64,000 bases of DNA from Sarocladium kiliense (taxonomy: Eukaryota > Ascomycota > Sordariomycetes > Hypocreales > Sarocladiaceae), in NCBI GenBank assembly GCA_030734395.1, contig JAUZTG010000029.1:7068001-7132000 (forward strand), in the 5' to 3' direction. The translations under genes were made by a program, and so were the position numbers. Shown piece after piece: positions 31,495-44,026 of the stretch (position 1 is the stretch's first letter; each line of letters starts with the position of its first letter). The notes below the pieces were generated by a model. The model made no database searches. It saw only the letters and a program-made list of their open reading frames with translations, and had not been told where the DNA came from.

Positions 31495-32892
31495 GATGAC
31501 GAAGTGTTGATGCTGATGGAGTATGATTGTCTGAACACAATTCTTGTTTAAAAGATGATGAGGAATTTGGCAGACCACATAACAGCAATTCCTCTTCTTA
31601 TACCTGAACCTTCCTACGGTCGTGAGCGTCAGTGGCTGTGTTCTGACCTCATTCATCAAAGAATCTGTCGTCACGCCTTTCGTCAACCACCGTTCCATAT
31701 ACGTCAGTGATGACGCGATCGGCAGCAGCCCTGTACTTGAAGCATGCTACCTGTGAACAGACCAACTTTGGAAGCCCCATCGATTGCACTAGCCAGTACG
31801 AGAACAATAGCTAGTGGTACAGCCCTACTGTAACTCAAGGATCAACAGCGCCTGGCGGGAGCATTGCGGACATATGCTCCGGCTTGAGGGTGGTCAAGGT
31901 TCCAAGGTGACCGTCTCGATTCGACCTTTACTTTTTCGCAAACGCCGACTACTTAAGATTTGGACGTCCGAGACAAGTAGAATGGCGGAACACCCAGGCA
32001 TGCCGACGACATAAGACTACACCCTTTTTGGTTTTACACGTTGACCGGCCTCCAAAATATGATCGATTCGCCGCTCCTGATTTGACTGGCAACGCAGTTC
32101 ATTTTCCCCGCAATTACACCAACCCTAGTATAGTACTTCCATTCCAGCCACCCACCTCAATAGCCGTTCTTTAACCAGCTTCCATGAGGCGTCTTGCTCG
32201 CGGTGCTAGTTGAGCACCTCCCTCGTACCCTTCGGCGGTAGCCTTGTCGCTAGCCACTCCCTGCTTGTCGCCGAGAGCATCATCAACAGAGGCGTTGAAG
32301 GTAACCCGCAGTTTCCCCCCCAATCCCCATGAGTTACGCGTTAGTCCTCTCTCGGTTCACTGCACTGATTGGGCGGCACAATTATGGCGGGCCACGTACA
32401 TAACCTTCTGCGAGTCCCTTGATCTTCTCGACGAGGTTCGGGCCCATGTGATGCTCGGACGGGTTCTCCCGTGTCGCGGCGGCATCCGCTCGCGGTGGCG
32501 GAGCAACCTCATCGTTGCGCTGCGCTGCCGGAGGAAACTCGGTCGGTGAGGGGTGCGGACAGTGTGAGGTTGAGGGAAGATGCGAGCAGTAATTCTTAAG
32601 CGCCGTAGCGGGACGGAGAACCTAGTAACACGTCAGCATGTTTCCATGATTCTGCTTGTGATCACCTCCAAAGCCTGCAGGGCTCGAAGCTCCGACCCCG
32701 CCACGCGCTGACGTCACCCCGCTGCAAGCTCCAGCCGCTGTCACCACACCTCCCATCTCTTCACCGAAAGGCGCCTTAGCTTACTTTGAGGTATCAGATC
32801 TTTACCCATGAACCTTCATAGCATGGCTTTGCAAGTGCTTCTTACACGTCAAATCCCGGTCACATACCCACATCGAGGCGAGTCGGGTTCGT

Positions 32893-32965
32893 TGTCTTTG
32901 TCCTTGTCGTTTGTCCTTATCGTTTGTCCTTGTCGTTTGCCTTTGCCTTTGTCTTTACCTTTGTC
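32893..32965. repeat. imperfect TTTGTCCTTGTCG-type simple repeat
   Basis: A polypyrimidine-rich strand in which TTTGTC, CTTGTC and TTTGCC words alternate over about 70 bp. Confidence 0.75.
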
Positions 32966-33244
32966 GTGGTCGCGTAAGTTGATGTCTAGGCAAGCCAGCT
33001 GCCTTTGGTCGATTATCTGGGTGGCGCTACGTAATGTGAGAGTCTCGTATCCCAATCAATCAGATTCAATTCTATGATCAACTCTAGATACTGGACGTAG
33101 CGCAAGGAGCGGAAAGAGGAGCAAGATTAGCCTCTCCTTGCGTTTCATGAATGTCTGATGTCGTTGTCATGGCTCACGTGCCCTGGCACGTGAGCCTCCA
33201 GCGCTTGGCCCGTGACAGGTCCTTCTTAACCTAAAGTCACTGTT

Positions 33245-33400
33245 GGATCAATGATCAAAGCTACTTCGAGTAAAGTCTGCCGTGGATTAAAGCTACTTTT
33301 GGATTAATCTGTTTTTAGATTAAAAGCACTTCGAGGCTGAAGCCACTTCTGGATCAAAGCCGCTTTTAGATGTAAGTCCTTTGGATGGAATGGCACTTGG
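33245..33400. repeat. degenerate minisatellite, unit about 16-18 bp
   Basis: About nine tandem variants of GATYAAAGCYACTTYTR, for example GATCAAAGCTACTTCGA, GATTAAAGCTACTTTTG and GATCAAAGCCGCTTTTA. It is noncoding in all frames. Confidence 0.7.
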
Positions 33401-34952
33401 TAGATATAAAGCCGACTTCCGATCAAGCCAACCCTCACGACTTCTCTACTATACAGTTATGTGCAATGGAAGCTTCCTCTACAATGTCTTTGTGTTTTTT
33501 TTTTTTGAAAGTGGAGGGGTACTTTGAATTACTTCAGCATGTCAGGCGCCCCACAGTAAACCCATTGTAAAAAGCGCTCAAACATCCATTAATGGCTCTT
33601 TGATCCAAGTTCCTTTTATACTCTAAAGTATCGATGAAATAGGCTTGTCGATGGTAGCGTGCTGCGACCCTTCCGTGCCTACGGTAGCTGTGATCCGGTT
33701 GGTGGGTGATGATGGTGTCTGGGCCAGCTGCGGCTGTCGCCTTGGTAGAGCAGTGATTGGTTGCTCGACCGCGGGGACGCCTCTGCGCAGAAGGGTTGCA
33801 CGAGCCCCTTGGGGTGTGAAGACTTCCCACGTAAAGCCATTTGGGAATGCGTGAGGGCCGGGCGTGGCAGCTGGCATCGCCGCCGGCAGAAGCTGAGCGG
33901 AGCGTGGATTGTACGGTTGCTAATATCGCGAGTAGCATCCGGGTTTGTGCATACTACGGCAAAGGTCAATAGAGGATCTTAATAGCGGCATAATGTTACT
34001 AACGGCACACAAGTGTCCGACCCTTGCGGATGGATAGTTCTGACTCCATGACCAATTGAGGCTTCATGGCGTCGTATGTCAAGGTGATTCTATGGTGATC
34101 CCCCAGCCTCTCTACGGTTCCTTTATCAGCCTTACTTGATAAGTAGTTGCATCTGATCAATCTCATCATCAGTCGGCCGAACCGAACGAATCCCACAACT
34201 TTATGATATCCCCTCCTAGGTAGCAAGCATCTACATCGCAGATTGATTTGGCCTTTTAAGCAGCGAATTGCACCAAATCCAGCAAAGGACCTCGCATCTG
34301 ACAGCTCATGCACGACGTTCTTTCTATCAAGGGATGATCCTTGTGAATGCTCCGCTCGCGCCAGGACTTCTTCAAAGAGGGTGCTTCTTGAGCTATTTTT
34401 TTAAGCGAACATAAATTGATGCCCTCGAGACGTCAATTGCATTTGCCAGATAACGGGTGGCCCAATTCCACGATAAGGATTGCTGCTTAGACCGACGCAG
34501 TAGGTTCTTGTGATGTTTAGAATGATGCAACAGCTTAGACCTACAGCCAGGAGCAAAGCAATGAGCACAAAGAAGCAGACATTTTGGTCCTTCCTTGGCG
34601 TCCTTACCTCTCTTATCCTTTTCCTCGGTCATTCCCGTTTTTCTCCATCCTCAGCGTGTCTGTGTAATCTTGACATGAAGACTGCAGAGCTAGTGCATAG
34701 TCAAACAGCTTTACTTCACATCCTCCTTCTTCCTTGAACTTGGTTCCCCGCATCCTTCACTGTAACATCATGTACCGAAAACTATAAAAGTGTGTCCCGC
34801 AAGGTTGAGAACGAAGTCAAGTGGGAGAAAAGCATCAGGCACACTTTGACATAGAGCAGCCAGGTCGATTCTCAGCATAGATCAGTCACGGAGCAGCGAA
34901 TTATATTATCAGGCTTATATAAGGAACATATGCAGGTCATAGAAATAGGTAG

Positions 34953-36237
34953 CTATATGCACGCACCGCCGAGGCTCATTCCAACCTCCACAGACACTTG
35001 AATCCGTTGTAGACTTAGGTCAAGCAAATCCTGATCGAATTTGATCCGGCCTGGCTGGAAGGCTACAATGATAGATGACCCTCCAAACTGGAAGTGCCCA
35101 ATTTCATCTCCCTTTTTGATCTCCGCGCCGGGATTCTTCCATCGCTCATGGATTCTACTAGAGGTTAGGCAAGTGGTTTTCCGTCTGTGATTGAGGGCTG
35201 GGAATTGGAATGGTTGGTAGAAGTGGGTAATGAAAGTCTTACTGAACGGTTCCAACATTTGTTGCGCCAATAGCAACGAAGAGAACTTGCCCAAACTCCT
35301 CTGAGTTTATAAGAATATACTCTCTCCTGTTTTGACTTAAGATGTCCACATCGCTCTGGAGAGCGATCGGGTCAACTTGATAGTAGCTGCCTGGTACGCT
35401 CCTAAAAAGCTGAATTTTGCCCATCACTGGAGAGTGATATCGGTGGTAGTCTTGTGGAGAAAGACGGAAGCTAGCTGCTGCACCGCCATCAAACGTCTGT
35501 CCGATCTGAGTGTCCATTGATAAAGTGGAAATACTGAATTCTTTCCCTTTGATCCAAAGAGACTTCGCTGCAGACAAAGTCTCGTATACGACTACTCGAG
35601 AGTCAGCTACCACGACTGCCGTGGAGCCATTCTCCGGTTCGTGGATTGGGCGTGAGCCAGGTGCGTGGGCTCGTGTGAAAAAGTCCTCAAAGGTACTGTA
35701 CTCTTCTATGTTTGAAGGGGTGAAGTCCTGCATGTCGATATCATAGGCCTTCACAAAACCTTCAATTTGCTTTTTCGATGCATTTGTCCCCTCGTCCCTC
35801 CCTATGAGAACACGTTAATACTCGTATCACTCTGGAGTTGTGCATGGCAGGAGACTGAAGACTTGCCGCTAGCGACGGATTTGTTATGGAGGTAAAGTCG
35901 CATCGCATGTGTTTTATCTATCCATTCCGTGAGGGGATTGAATAGTATAATCAGTTTGATCTTCTTCCACAGCGGTTCCCGCTCTCGCTCTAGCTTCCCA
36001 GTCTTCTCATTCCCAACGCTCGTCCGTTAATACAGACGTCTCCACATCCGAGCAGTTGTAGACGATGACTTACCTTTCGATTCAACGACGGATACCCGAA
36101 TTCGCGGTTTTGAGCCTAGAAAGATGATCAGTCCTGTTCCGAGTGGTTCTCTAGCAGTGCGGCTATCATACCAAACGAGCCCATGACATGAAATAGTCGG
36201 CAATTGCGTGGAGCGCGTTAAGGAGCTGAATCCACAT
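34953..36237 (-). CDS. phosphatidylserine decarboxylase family proenzyme
   Basis: Five exons (36237-36172, 36115-36074, 36005-35867, 35801-35243, 35154-34953) give about 335 residues; the third intron is GC-AG (GCAAGT), the others GT-AG. Recognised parts are NPLTEWIDKTHAMRLYLH, YSTFEDFFTRAHAPGSRPI, VVVADSRVVVY, FRLSPQDYHRYHSP with the conserved His pair, and KKGDEIGHFQFGGSS, where the GGSS (about 293-296) is the self-cleavage site that makes the pyruvoyl cofactor. The family decarboxylates phosphatidylserine to phosphatidylethanolamine, and some fungal members instead decarboxylate amino acids such as tryptophan. There is no C2 domain and no mitochondrial presequence, so a soluble short-form enzyme is likely. 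Catalytic residues are complete. Substrate cannot be decided from sequence. Confidence 0.85.
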
Positions 36238-37148
36238 TATAGGCGAAAGATCGGTCACGATAGCAGATACGGAATATGAAGGGAGGTGTTGTCGTCAAAT
36301 GCAGCAATCAAATTGATGGGAGAGGAGATCTTGGCATCCTGGATGGACGAATTCTGCAAAAGGAGCGTCGACGCTGACAGTTAAAAGTAGGACCAGCACA
36401 CTAAGTTCTTGCGTCAGTATATCACCGCATTGCAGCAGTAATGGAGGATGACGAGCTTCCTACGTAATTGTGCCCAGGCGCTTGATTCTGGAGCTAGAGG
36501 ACATGGCTCCGGAGTTGAAGCTCCGAGAACCACGTATAAAAGCAATGCCGCTTCACACCAAACTCTATCCAACTGGCAAAGTGACTGGCTACCTATGCCG
36601 ATTCATAATAATTTACTCGCAGCTCCGAAACAGATAACAGACATATGTCGCACCCGAAATTTGCCTTCGAGCTTCGCCCCTATCGTGAGCCAAGCTGAGC
36701 TGCCCTGAGCCGGAGCTGAGCATCGCCGCTTTATCCTGAGCCGAACCTGAGCCCCTCTTCGCCTGACATCGGACATGCCGGCCCCACCACACCAGGCCCC
36801 AGCGCTCCAGGTTGGCCAAAATCAGCCCGGGGAAGAAATCGTCCGCCCCCTGATGTTTGTCGCAATACTTAAAGCAAATGGCCTTGGCCTACGGGGAGTT
36901 ATTTGGCACGCATTGGAAAGAATTTGGGCCTGACGTTTACGATGCTACTATACCTGACTACCTTCGGGCTCCTAACTGCACCAGCTCTCGCCCATTCCTG
37001 GGCCGAGAGATTAGGGCGACCTTAGTTTTCTTTAAAATCAGGCGGTTGTTAGCATTTTATGCTAACAAAGGATACTACTTCTTGCTAAATCTTTAATATC
37101 TCTAACAAAACTTATCTAGACAAGGTTAACAACTAAAGAAGATTTAGA
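36238..37148. other. intergenic with one dispersed repeat
   Basis: Holds the repeat at 36634-36872 and otherwise no supported gene. Confidence 0.4.
36634..36872 (+). repeat. dispersed repeat, copy 1 (about 239 bp)
   Basis: Same orientation and roughly 93% the same by eye as 43570-43809. It starts ATAACAGACATATGTC and ends GTCGCAATACTTAA, with a middle rich in CTGAGC words. There is no coding frame, no clear terminal inverted repeat and no obvious target duplication. It may be a non-autonomous element or the end of a larger one. Confidence 0.85.
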
Positions 37149-39659
37149 TTATACATTTATAATAGAAATCGGAGTAGAGGCATCGACAGAGGCCTGGACA
37201 GCTAGTAAGTTAAGTAGTGTCGCGAGATCTTTGTCTTCCACCATTGTAGTCCTATTATACGCCGTACTGGTGTTCATCATGACCGTGCCATTGCCTTCTA
37301 TGATGTCTCTCTTCTCGAAACCTGGATAAACGGGCGGAACAATACAGACGGCGGTCCGCGAGGATTCGAGGTTCCCGTTAAAGGCTGACACGCAGAACCT
37401 GTAGTTCCACGTTCCGGGGAACAAGAACGCGAAGCCGTACGTCGTGTCAGTGGTATACGACGGCTCGCTGGGCGCGCCGTCCTTTACCGCATAGACGTAC
37501 ACTCCGTAGCCTGAGGCGCCTGCCGACGCGTCCCAGCGGAGCTCCACTGTCGTCGCGTCCACGTTCGTAACGCGGAGGTTCCCAGGCGTTCCCGGCGCAC
37601 CGCGGCCCACGATAACGTCCCTGCCGGCCGCCGGCAGGCCCCCCGCAATGTGGCCGTTCAGATTTGTCCATGTGTCCACCCAGACAGAGTACCTATGGCC
37701 CTGCTCCAGCCCGTCCACTAGAAAGCTCGTGCCCGTTGTGCCCCATTTCTCGATGAAAGCACCCTCCACGTCCCTGTCCCATATGATAACACCATATCGG
37801 TTAACATCGTACCCAGTGACGGCACCCCACGTAAAATGAAGGCCGTCGCCGGATGGGACGACCACGATATTCGGGGGACCGGGGGCTGTTTTAACATCAG
37901 CCGTGGCCCGTGTGATGGGCGACCAGTCAGACCGGTCGTCGTTGTCGCCCCGGGTGCGGACCTGGAACTCCCATGTCTGCCCACTCACCACCCACGTGCT
38001 CCAACTGTTGGTGTTGTCCGGGTAGACAGGGCCCTCGCTCCACCAGCCCGACATGCCCTGCAGCCGGCTCCGTATGTCGTAGCCACGGGCGCCTGACATT
38101 AGATCCCAGCTTGTGTGCAGGCCCTCGGGGTTGGAAGAGGTGCCTACATTCGTGGGTGTGCTGATTTCTCTTGCCTCCGGGTTCGGTGGGACCTCAAAGT
38201 CTGGGCCGTCGAACTCAAAGTGCTCCTTTATGCTCCGGGCGAACGCCTCTGCGATGTGGTACTCACCCATCGAGTTCGGGTGCAGGCCGTCCCACCCATC
38301 AGGGCAGCCCGTGTGCGGGCGGCAGTTGTAGTTGGCATTGACGTCCACATACACCAAAGGTGACTCCAAGCGGAACCAGTCCCCCATCCTCTCACGTAGA
38401 AGCTTGTTGTATCGAATTGTGTTGTCGACGAGGTCCTGGCGGCCTTTGATAAAGGTTCTGTCCACGACGTTGCCTAGCAGGATCTTGATATCTGGCTTGC
38501 CCTTGCGCGCGTTGTTTACCAGAGAGCCCATGTCGCCCACGAGGTCCTCTGGCCCGCTGACGAACCAACCTAGGTCGTTAAAGCCGAGAAGAACGAGTAG
38601 GTAGTCCGGCTGGTACTCCTCGACCCACGCCTGTACTGTGTCCTTGGACTGCGCAGCTTGTCGTCCCCACCGCGATGCATGCCTGGCCAAGCTGCCGAAG
38701 CCGCCCGGCACTAAGCCATGGTACAAGCCGGTAATCCATTCAACTTCCGGCGCAGACTCTCCCGGGAGAAGGGGCGGCTGTGGGCGCGCGGCCGAGCGGG
38801 AAACGGGACCCTTAGTTCCTATATAAGGTCCGACGAACTCGACTTTGCTCCCAAGGACGTTTTGGACTATTTGAGCGGAGATCCGCCTGGATTAGCAAAT
38901 GGAAAATAGAACCCTTTCCGCGCATAGCTACTTTAGAGGCGAGGTGGTCTAGGTGCTGGGGGTATAAGGAGCTTACGCCAGTAGAAGATACGCCAACGCC
39001 AGGTGAAGTCACCTTCCATACCATGCGAGATCGAGTCGCCGACGATCATGGCCTTGAACGGCTTGGGCGGCGGTGGCGGAAGGTAAGGAAAGGGATCGGG
39101 GGGGTCGATTGGGTCCGAGGTGCAGAAAGCCATGTAGTCGCATGTCTCGCAGCTGTCCGCACGGCACTCGATGTCTGGAACTTGCAGGCAGCTCTCTATC
39201 TCCGAGCATTTAGCCCGACTGCTCCCCCAGCTGCAGTCAAAATCGTTCGTGTCGCGGCTGTGAGCCTTGAAATCTTTTTTCCAGATAGACTGGCCATCCT
39301 CTATGGCCGAGATAACAGATTAGCGAGCGCTACCTCCACTATAGCGCATGTACCAGGGGAAACAACATACGGTAATACTCCAAATAGGCTGAACCTCCGT
39401 TCTGCGTGGTGCAGTAAACATAGCCTGGCGCGCAGCCTCGGCCGTTGCCGTCATGGTTGCGCAGGCAGAACTCATCGTCTGGAGACGCAAGTTCTACTCC
39501 TTCAGAGCCTTTACACACGATATGGCCGTCCACGTACACTGTCATGGACATGATGTCTTTGAAGAACGGAGTGTTGTTCAGATAATTGTGGGCTTGCACG
39601 CACGCCTCGGCGGCTGTGCAGAGCGCCCCGGCCATGAGGGCACGCATCAAGGTTCGCAT
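37149..39659 (-). CDS. secreted SGNH/GDSL hydrolase with fibronectin-III-like modules
   Basis: Three exons (39659-39371, 39300-38977, 38866-37149; introns 70 and 110 bp, both phase 1) encode about 776 residues. A signal peptide (MRTLMRALMAGALCTAAEA) leads to a roughly 130-residue cysteine-rich domain (VYVDGHIVCKG, CLRNHDG, VYCTTQNGGSAYLEYY, CSEIESC, CETCDYMAFC) and a proline hinge. The hydrolase has block I MIVGDSISHG (Ser about 186), block III LLGFND (Asn about 301) and block V DGLHPN (Asp about 397, His about 400), a complete triad. Three FnIII-like beta modules follow, for example APGTPGNLRVTNVDATTVEL. Such enzymes deacetylate or de-esterify polysaccharides or lipids outside the cell. The FnIII part may bind substrate. 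The function of the N-terminal cysteine domain is unknown. Confidence 0.87.
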
Positions 39660-41019
39660 GACGCCTATTCGGAATCTCAAAGACAAGAACCGGTATATAG
39701 TTGGCGGACGCAGATTGTGTAGACAGGCAACCCATTAGCCCACTGACTTGAGGAGATGGTTATATTTATACACTACAACTCGAAAGCAGTGGCTCACCGA
39801 CAGTTACGAGACCGTAATAAGCCTTGCCAAGCGCATGGAACAAGCTAGTTGGCGAAAATACGCGCAACCTCATAAGGCCATGCTGGCAAGGGGTTGAGCC
39901 TGGTCTGTGCGGCCGTAATTCAACCGTTTGCGCCATGGCCGATGTCCACTCCGTGCCGCCAAGCCAAGCCAAAAAAAAAACCCAAGAAAACCCACGCATG
40001 CTTATGCCGAACATCGCGCCCTGCCAGAGCTGTACCTGCTTCAGGCTGATCCTATAAGCTCCATTTCCGTTTCTGGGAGGTCTGGTGACTCCAGAGCGGC
40101 GGCCGCCTGCTGATATCGCCGCCATGGAGACTGCATCGAAAGGATGACTTGTATTTGCCTGCTTGCGGGAGTGGTGTGTTTCCTTCGTCCTATCAACCCA
40201 TCGATGATTAATAATACTACACGGACCTCCCCCTTCCGGTCTGATCTCATGAGAGTCGCCAATTTAGCTAATTGGCGGGCTGTCTTACTCGGTAAGTAGG
40301 ATATCTTTAGGCCGTAAACCAACCAACCAGAGACCTCTTCCGCAGTTCGTTATTAAAATATCTCTCGAATCTACGGGTCCAAGCTGGTGATTCTCCATGC
40401 GGCTCTTCATGCGACCAAGGATGAGAGCGGTTACTGAGCCTTGGCAGGATTCGACGAGCTGAGCCATGTGAACAGGATGCGCCCCTTGTTGCAATATCGA
40501 CGTCAAGTCCATACTATGGTATTCACTGGCCAGCCAGCCAGATAGGAAAGGGTCTGAGCTGCGCTTACTCTTGGCGCTTACACTTGGCGTCAGCCTTCTT
40601 GGGCTAAAGCAGATATTGATAATCTCATTTCCACCCTTTATCAGGACCTAGGGACCGAACAAGGCTCAAGGTTAGGGCCATAAGTAGCTTTTACTTTGGA
40701 CTCTAGAAGTGGACTCAGGAGTTGGAACTTAAAAATCTAAGGGAACCTGGCTACAAAGGGAACGTCATCATATCCATAACATCCATGCAATCCACGGAGC
40801 TATATCATACCCGACATGCTTACAATTTCGAATACAGTTAATCTAAAAGAATGCCGCCACCTATGTAAGCTAAGAGGTGCCCTTGTCACTCACCACTCAA
40901 GGCTTGGCCAGCCTGAGGATACCCTTAGCTTGAGACCGGCCCCCTTCGCTTTATAACACGGCTTCGTAATACGGTATAGCGGTCTGCGTGCCTCACGGGA
41001 CAGAGTTGAGGCACGGGTC
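39660..41019. other. intergenic, nothing recognised
   Basis: Upstream region of the SGNH gene. No supported gene on either strand. Confidence 0.4.
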
Positions 41020-43569
41020 CCTCCATGCCTCCAAATCCGACTCACATGCTTGTGTACCTTAGCCGACCAGGTGCAAATCGCCTTGACAAAGTGCTAATGT
41101 CCTCTTGCCTTTCAAGTTCCCCTACTCAACCCAGAACTTCAGAAACTGACAGATTGCTCGTGTACGCATGCTCGATTTTGGTCACAAATTTGTCTTCACA
41201 GATTGTCTCGAGGGCACGAGGGCTTCGCTATGGTCTACCCACTGTACTATCGCTAGGCGGGAGGAGGAGCCTACTGGGGTGGCAAGAATAGGTGCAATTT
41301 CCTTTAGAGAGAATACATCCGATAAGATGTGATTGGTGGGGTTTGAGCCGAGATCAGCTGTCGCTGCTGTCATCGGAACCTTTGTGTGGGTTGGCACTTC
41401 GGCTTGGGACTAGTGGGCTTTTTTTTTAGCCGAGAGGCCATGTGAAAGCTGAAACAAGAGACCCCTATCAGTTCCTTTTCTATACAGTAGCCCTACAGGG
41501 CGGCCAATGTGTACGAAGCATCGTAGTCAGCCCATGACGATTGGCTACGCTGGACCCACCGTGCCTTGCCTTGCAACTCACCTCCTCGTCATGGAGCTTT
41601 ATAGGTGGGGCCGTCTCATCTGCGATTCTTCGAGGCGGATCACCCTGGGGGAGGGGGGTGGGCTCCGCACCCAATCGCGCGCCATCTCACTCACACTGGA
41701 CAGAGAGTTGGGCCAAGGGTTACATCGCTAAGGGTTGAACCGGCAAGAACAACTGCACGCTCTCTGCTATGATGGAATATCTAAACAACATCAATCTTGC
41801 TTGAGGCGGTATGAGCTCTGTTTAGACACTCGATATAGATGCGGAATTAGTGTCGCCCCTGTGGCCAGAGAGTATTTGACTGCATACCGCTTCTTCACAG
41901 AACGGCTTTGTCAGCTCCACATGTAACCCCCGCGACTTCGGCCGCACCGAAGGAGAATCATGCCCTTCATCCGGAGTTCCAACCAAGACTGGAAGTAATA
42001 TCTCCGGGGATTGCTAGCTGCAACGTCACTTCTCCATCCGAGCTGGATCTCATCTCGTGGCAATGGCCGTGAACCTCTTCCGGGCCTTGCTCAACATGCA
42101 CCTAGGTCCCGCCCGATATGCACATTCGACTGCCGGACCCATATCATGCCGAATCACTTCACCGATCACTCCGTGCCGGGCTGCAAGGACCACAATACCC
42201 CGAATCGATGGGCTGATCCCGATGTCCCGACACTGCCAACAACGGGTTTCAGACACGCCAGACGAGTGTTGATTTCTTCAGAATAGTGGGTCTCTGCGCC
42301 CTCCGAGTAGCAAGTGACCTTAAATACCACCTAAATCTGTTCTCGCGCCGAACCTACCCTTCCTTTCCGTGCTTTCTAATTCAGCCCTTGCCAAAATGCA
42401 TCCAATGCTCCGAATTGAGCCCAACTCTGCAAAAACCTGGGCAGATCCTCCCACGACCGCTGAGAAGGCCCCCAGCGCCAATGTTGCGAACCATGTACCT
42501 ACCAGCACGACACCTGAACCTCTCCCGCGGCGATGGAGGCGGACATTCATTCTCAGATCATTCCTCCTCATATTTGCCCCGATCCTCATCACATCGCTTT
42601 ACATCGTCATGTGGCGCCACTTCATGGCATCCAATGCTGGTGAACTAAAATTTGGCTTATCTGGCCACCAATGGCTCTTCTACGCTTGGTTCATCATTGG
42701 TGTGTTTGGCTTGAATTGGGCCAAGGACGGTCTTCTTGGTGTCGAGGTTGCCATGCTTCAGACACCGTATTGGAGGGTTCATGACCATAAAACACTCGCG
42801 ATGCACATGGACAATTGCTGGGCCGGGCCTGCCGGATGGTTTTACTGGATGCGATACGTTTGGCGGGGAGGTCGTCTGCATGGTCATAGACTCTTGGTCT
42901 TGCTGTCATGTCTCAGCTTTCTGATATTCATTGGCTTGCCACTGTCAGGTCTCACACTCGGCCTTTCTGAAGGCTTCATCGCGTCCTCGGCAGCCCCTCT
43001 TGTGGTCGGCCGCACCAAACAGAACTTCCACGACCGAAGACCAGAGACCATGCTCGACTTGCTGGTCAACAGCTGGAGGATTGGATCCCTCCCAATAATC
43101 CCGGGGTATGGTGTCCTGTATACCCCAACAAACGTTTCGCGCAGCGACTACGATAGTCTCACCAAGTTTCCCAATACCCTGCCCTTGGATAAAACCGTAC
43201 CGGAAATGTTCCTCGCTCCCCAAGCTACACGTCCCATAGCAGGAAAGCCATGGGGTCTCCGAGCCAGCTACAACTGCTCAATAGTGGAAGACGCCTCGAT
43301 GTTTACTGTTTTGAACCAAAGGTCCTCGTCATTCTTGGATGTGAGCAAAAACAGTTCTATGTGAGAAAACCTTAATACCATTTGGACAACTCCTTGGGCC
43401 ACTCTTGAAACACCATCCGGGAACTCGTCGATCTCGGCCTTCATCTCATCGCCGTATACTGGCCCCGGCATTAACCTCTGGAGTTACGTTGAAATAGGCA
43501 GGAGCGAAGTTCAACCAGGAGACTACGAGACTGGCGACACCCCTCCTGCCAATCGATCGGATATATACT
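41020..43569 (+). repeat. segmental duplication, copy A (broken)
   Basis: Matches 48735-50570 in order and orientation: first the upstream noncoding part (41025-41500 with 48737-49220), then the gene body (from 42395). Copy A carries about 700 bp of extra sequence (roughly 41560-42270) between the two parts and ends abruptly at the dispersed repeat. Confidence 0.85.
42396..43569 (+). pseudogene. membrane-protein paralogue A, stop and 3' truncation
   Basis: Closely similar to the intact gene at 49378. It shares helices RSFLLIFAPILITSLYIVMW, WLFYAWFIIGVFGLNW and LLVLLSCLSFLIFIGL and the segments VGRTKQNFHDRRPETMLD and APQATRPIAGKPWGLRASYN. The ATG matching the partner's start has become TTG, so the first usable Met is 42396. 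A TGA at 43362-43364 replaces an Arg codon (CGA) of the partner, and the frame then continues in register to about 43569. There it meets the dispersed repeat and the last 350 or so codons are lost. Confidence 0.85.
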
Positions 43570-43809
43570 ATAACAGACATATGTCACTCCCGAAATTTGC
43601 CTTCGAGGTTCGCCCCTATCGTGAGCCAAGCTGAGCTGCCCTGAGCCGGAGCTGAGCATCGCCGCTTTATCCTGAGCTGAACCTGAGCCCCCTGTTCGCC
43701 TGGCATCGGGCATGCCGGCCCCACCACACCAGGCCCCAGCACTCCAGGTTGGCCAAAATCGGCCTGGGGAAGAAATCGTCCGCCACCCTGATGTTGTCGC
43801 AATACTTAA
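43570..43809 (+). repeat. dispersed repeat, copy 2, truncating the paralogue
   Basis: Second copy of the 36634-36872 repeat. Its first base coincides with the point where the gene at 42396 diverges from its intact partner, right after GGATATATACTATAAC. Confidence 0.85.
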
Positions 43810-44026
43810 TAACTTACAGTAATTGCATAATATCACACGTCATATTCTCCGCCAAATGTGGGGAAGAACGTCCTTAGGGATGTCCTTACATCAAGGTGAT
43901 GTCAACCACTACGTCAACGCGCTCCAGTGTCATGGAATAATTTAACCATGTGCACCGGTAGGAAGTGAATATATTTGAAACAATCAGCCTCAGCGAAAAA
44001 CACATAATCGCTGTTAGACATTGACC

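Larger units (their letters stand above)
31495..34952. other. 3.4-kb region without a supported gene
   Basis: Only short frames are present. A minus-strand frame at 33623-33877 (84 codons, MPAATPGPHAFPNGF) is the most protein-like but has no recognised domain. Two low-complexity tracts inside are listed separately. A 14-15-base T run lies near 33487. Confidence 0.4.

Noticed and set aside
32808..33077. 89-codon frame with hydrophobic simple repeats
   Set aside because: Low-complexity translation of the TTTGTC-type repeat; no other coding support.
39766..40125. 119-codon minus-strand frame upstream of the SGNH gene
   Set aside because: It has one hydrophobic stretch but no domain and lies in the likely promoter; not distinguishable from chance.
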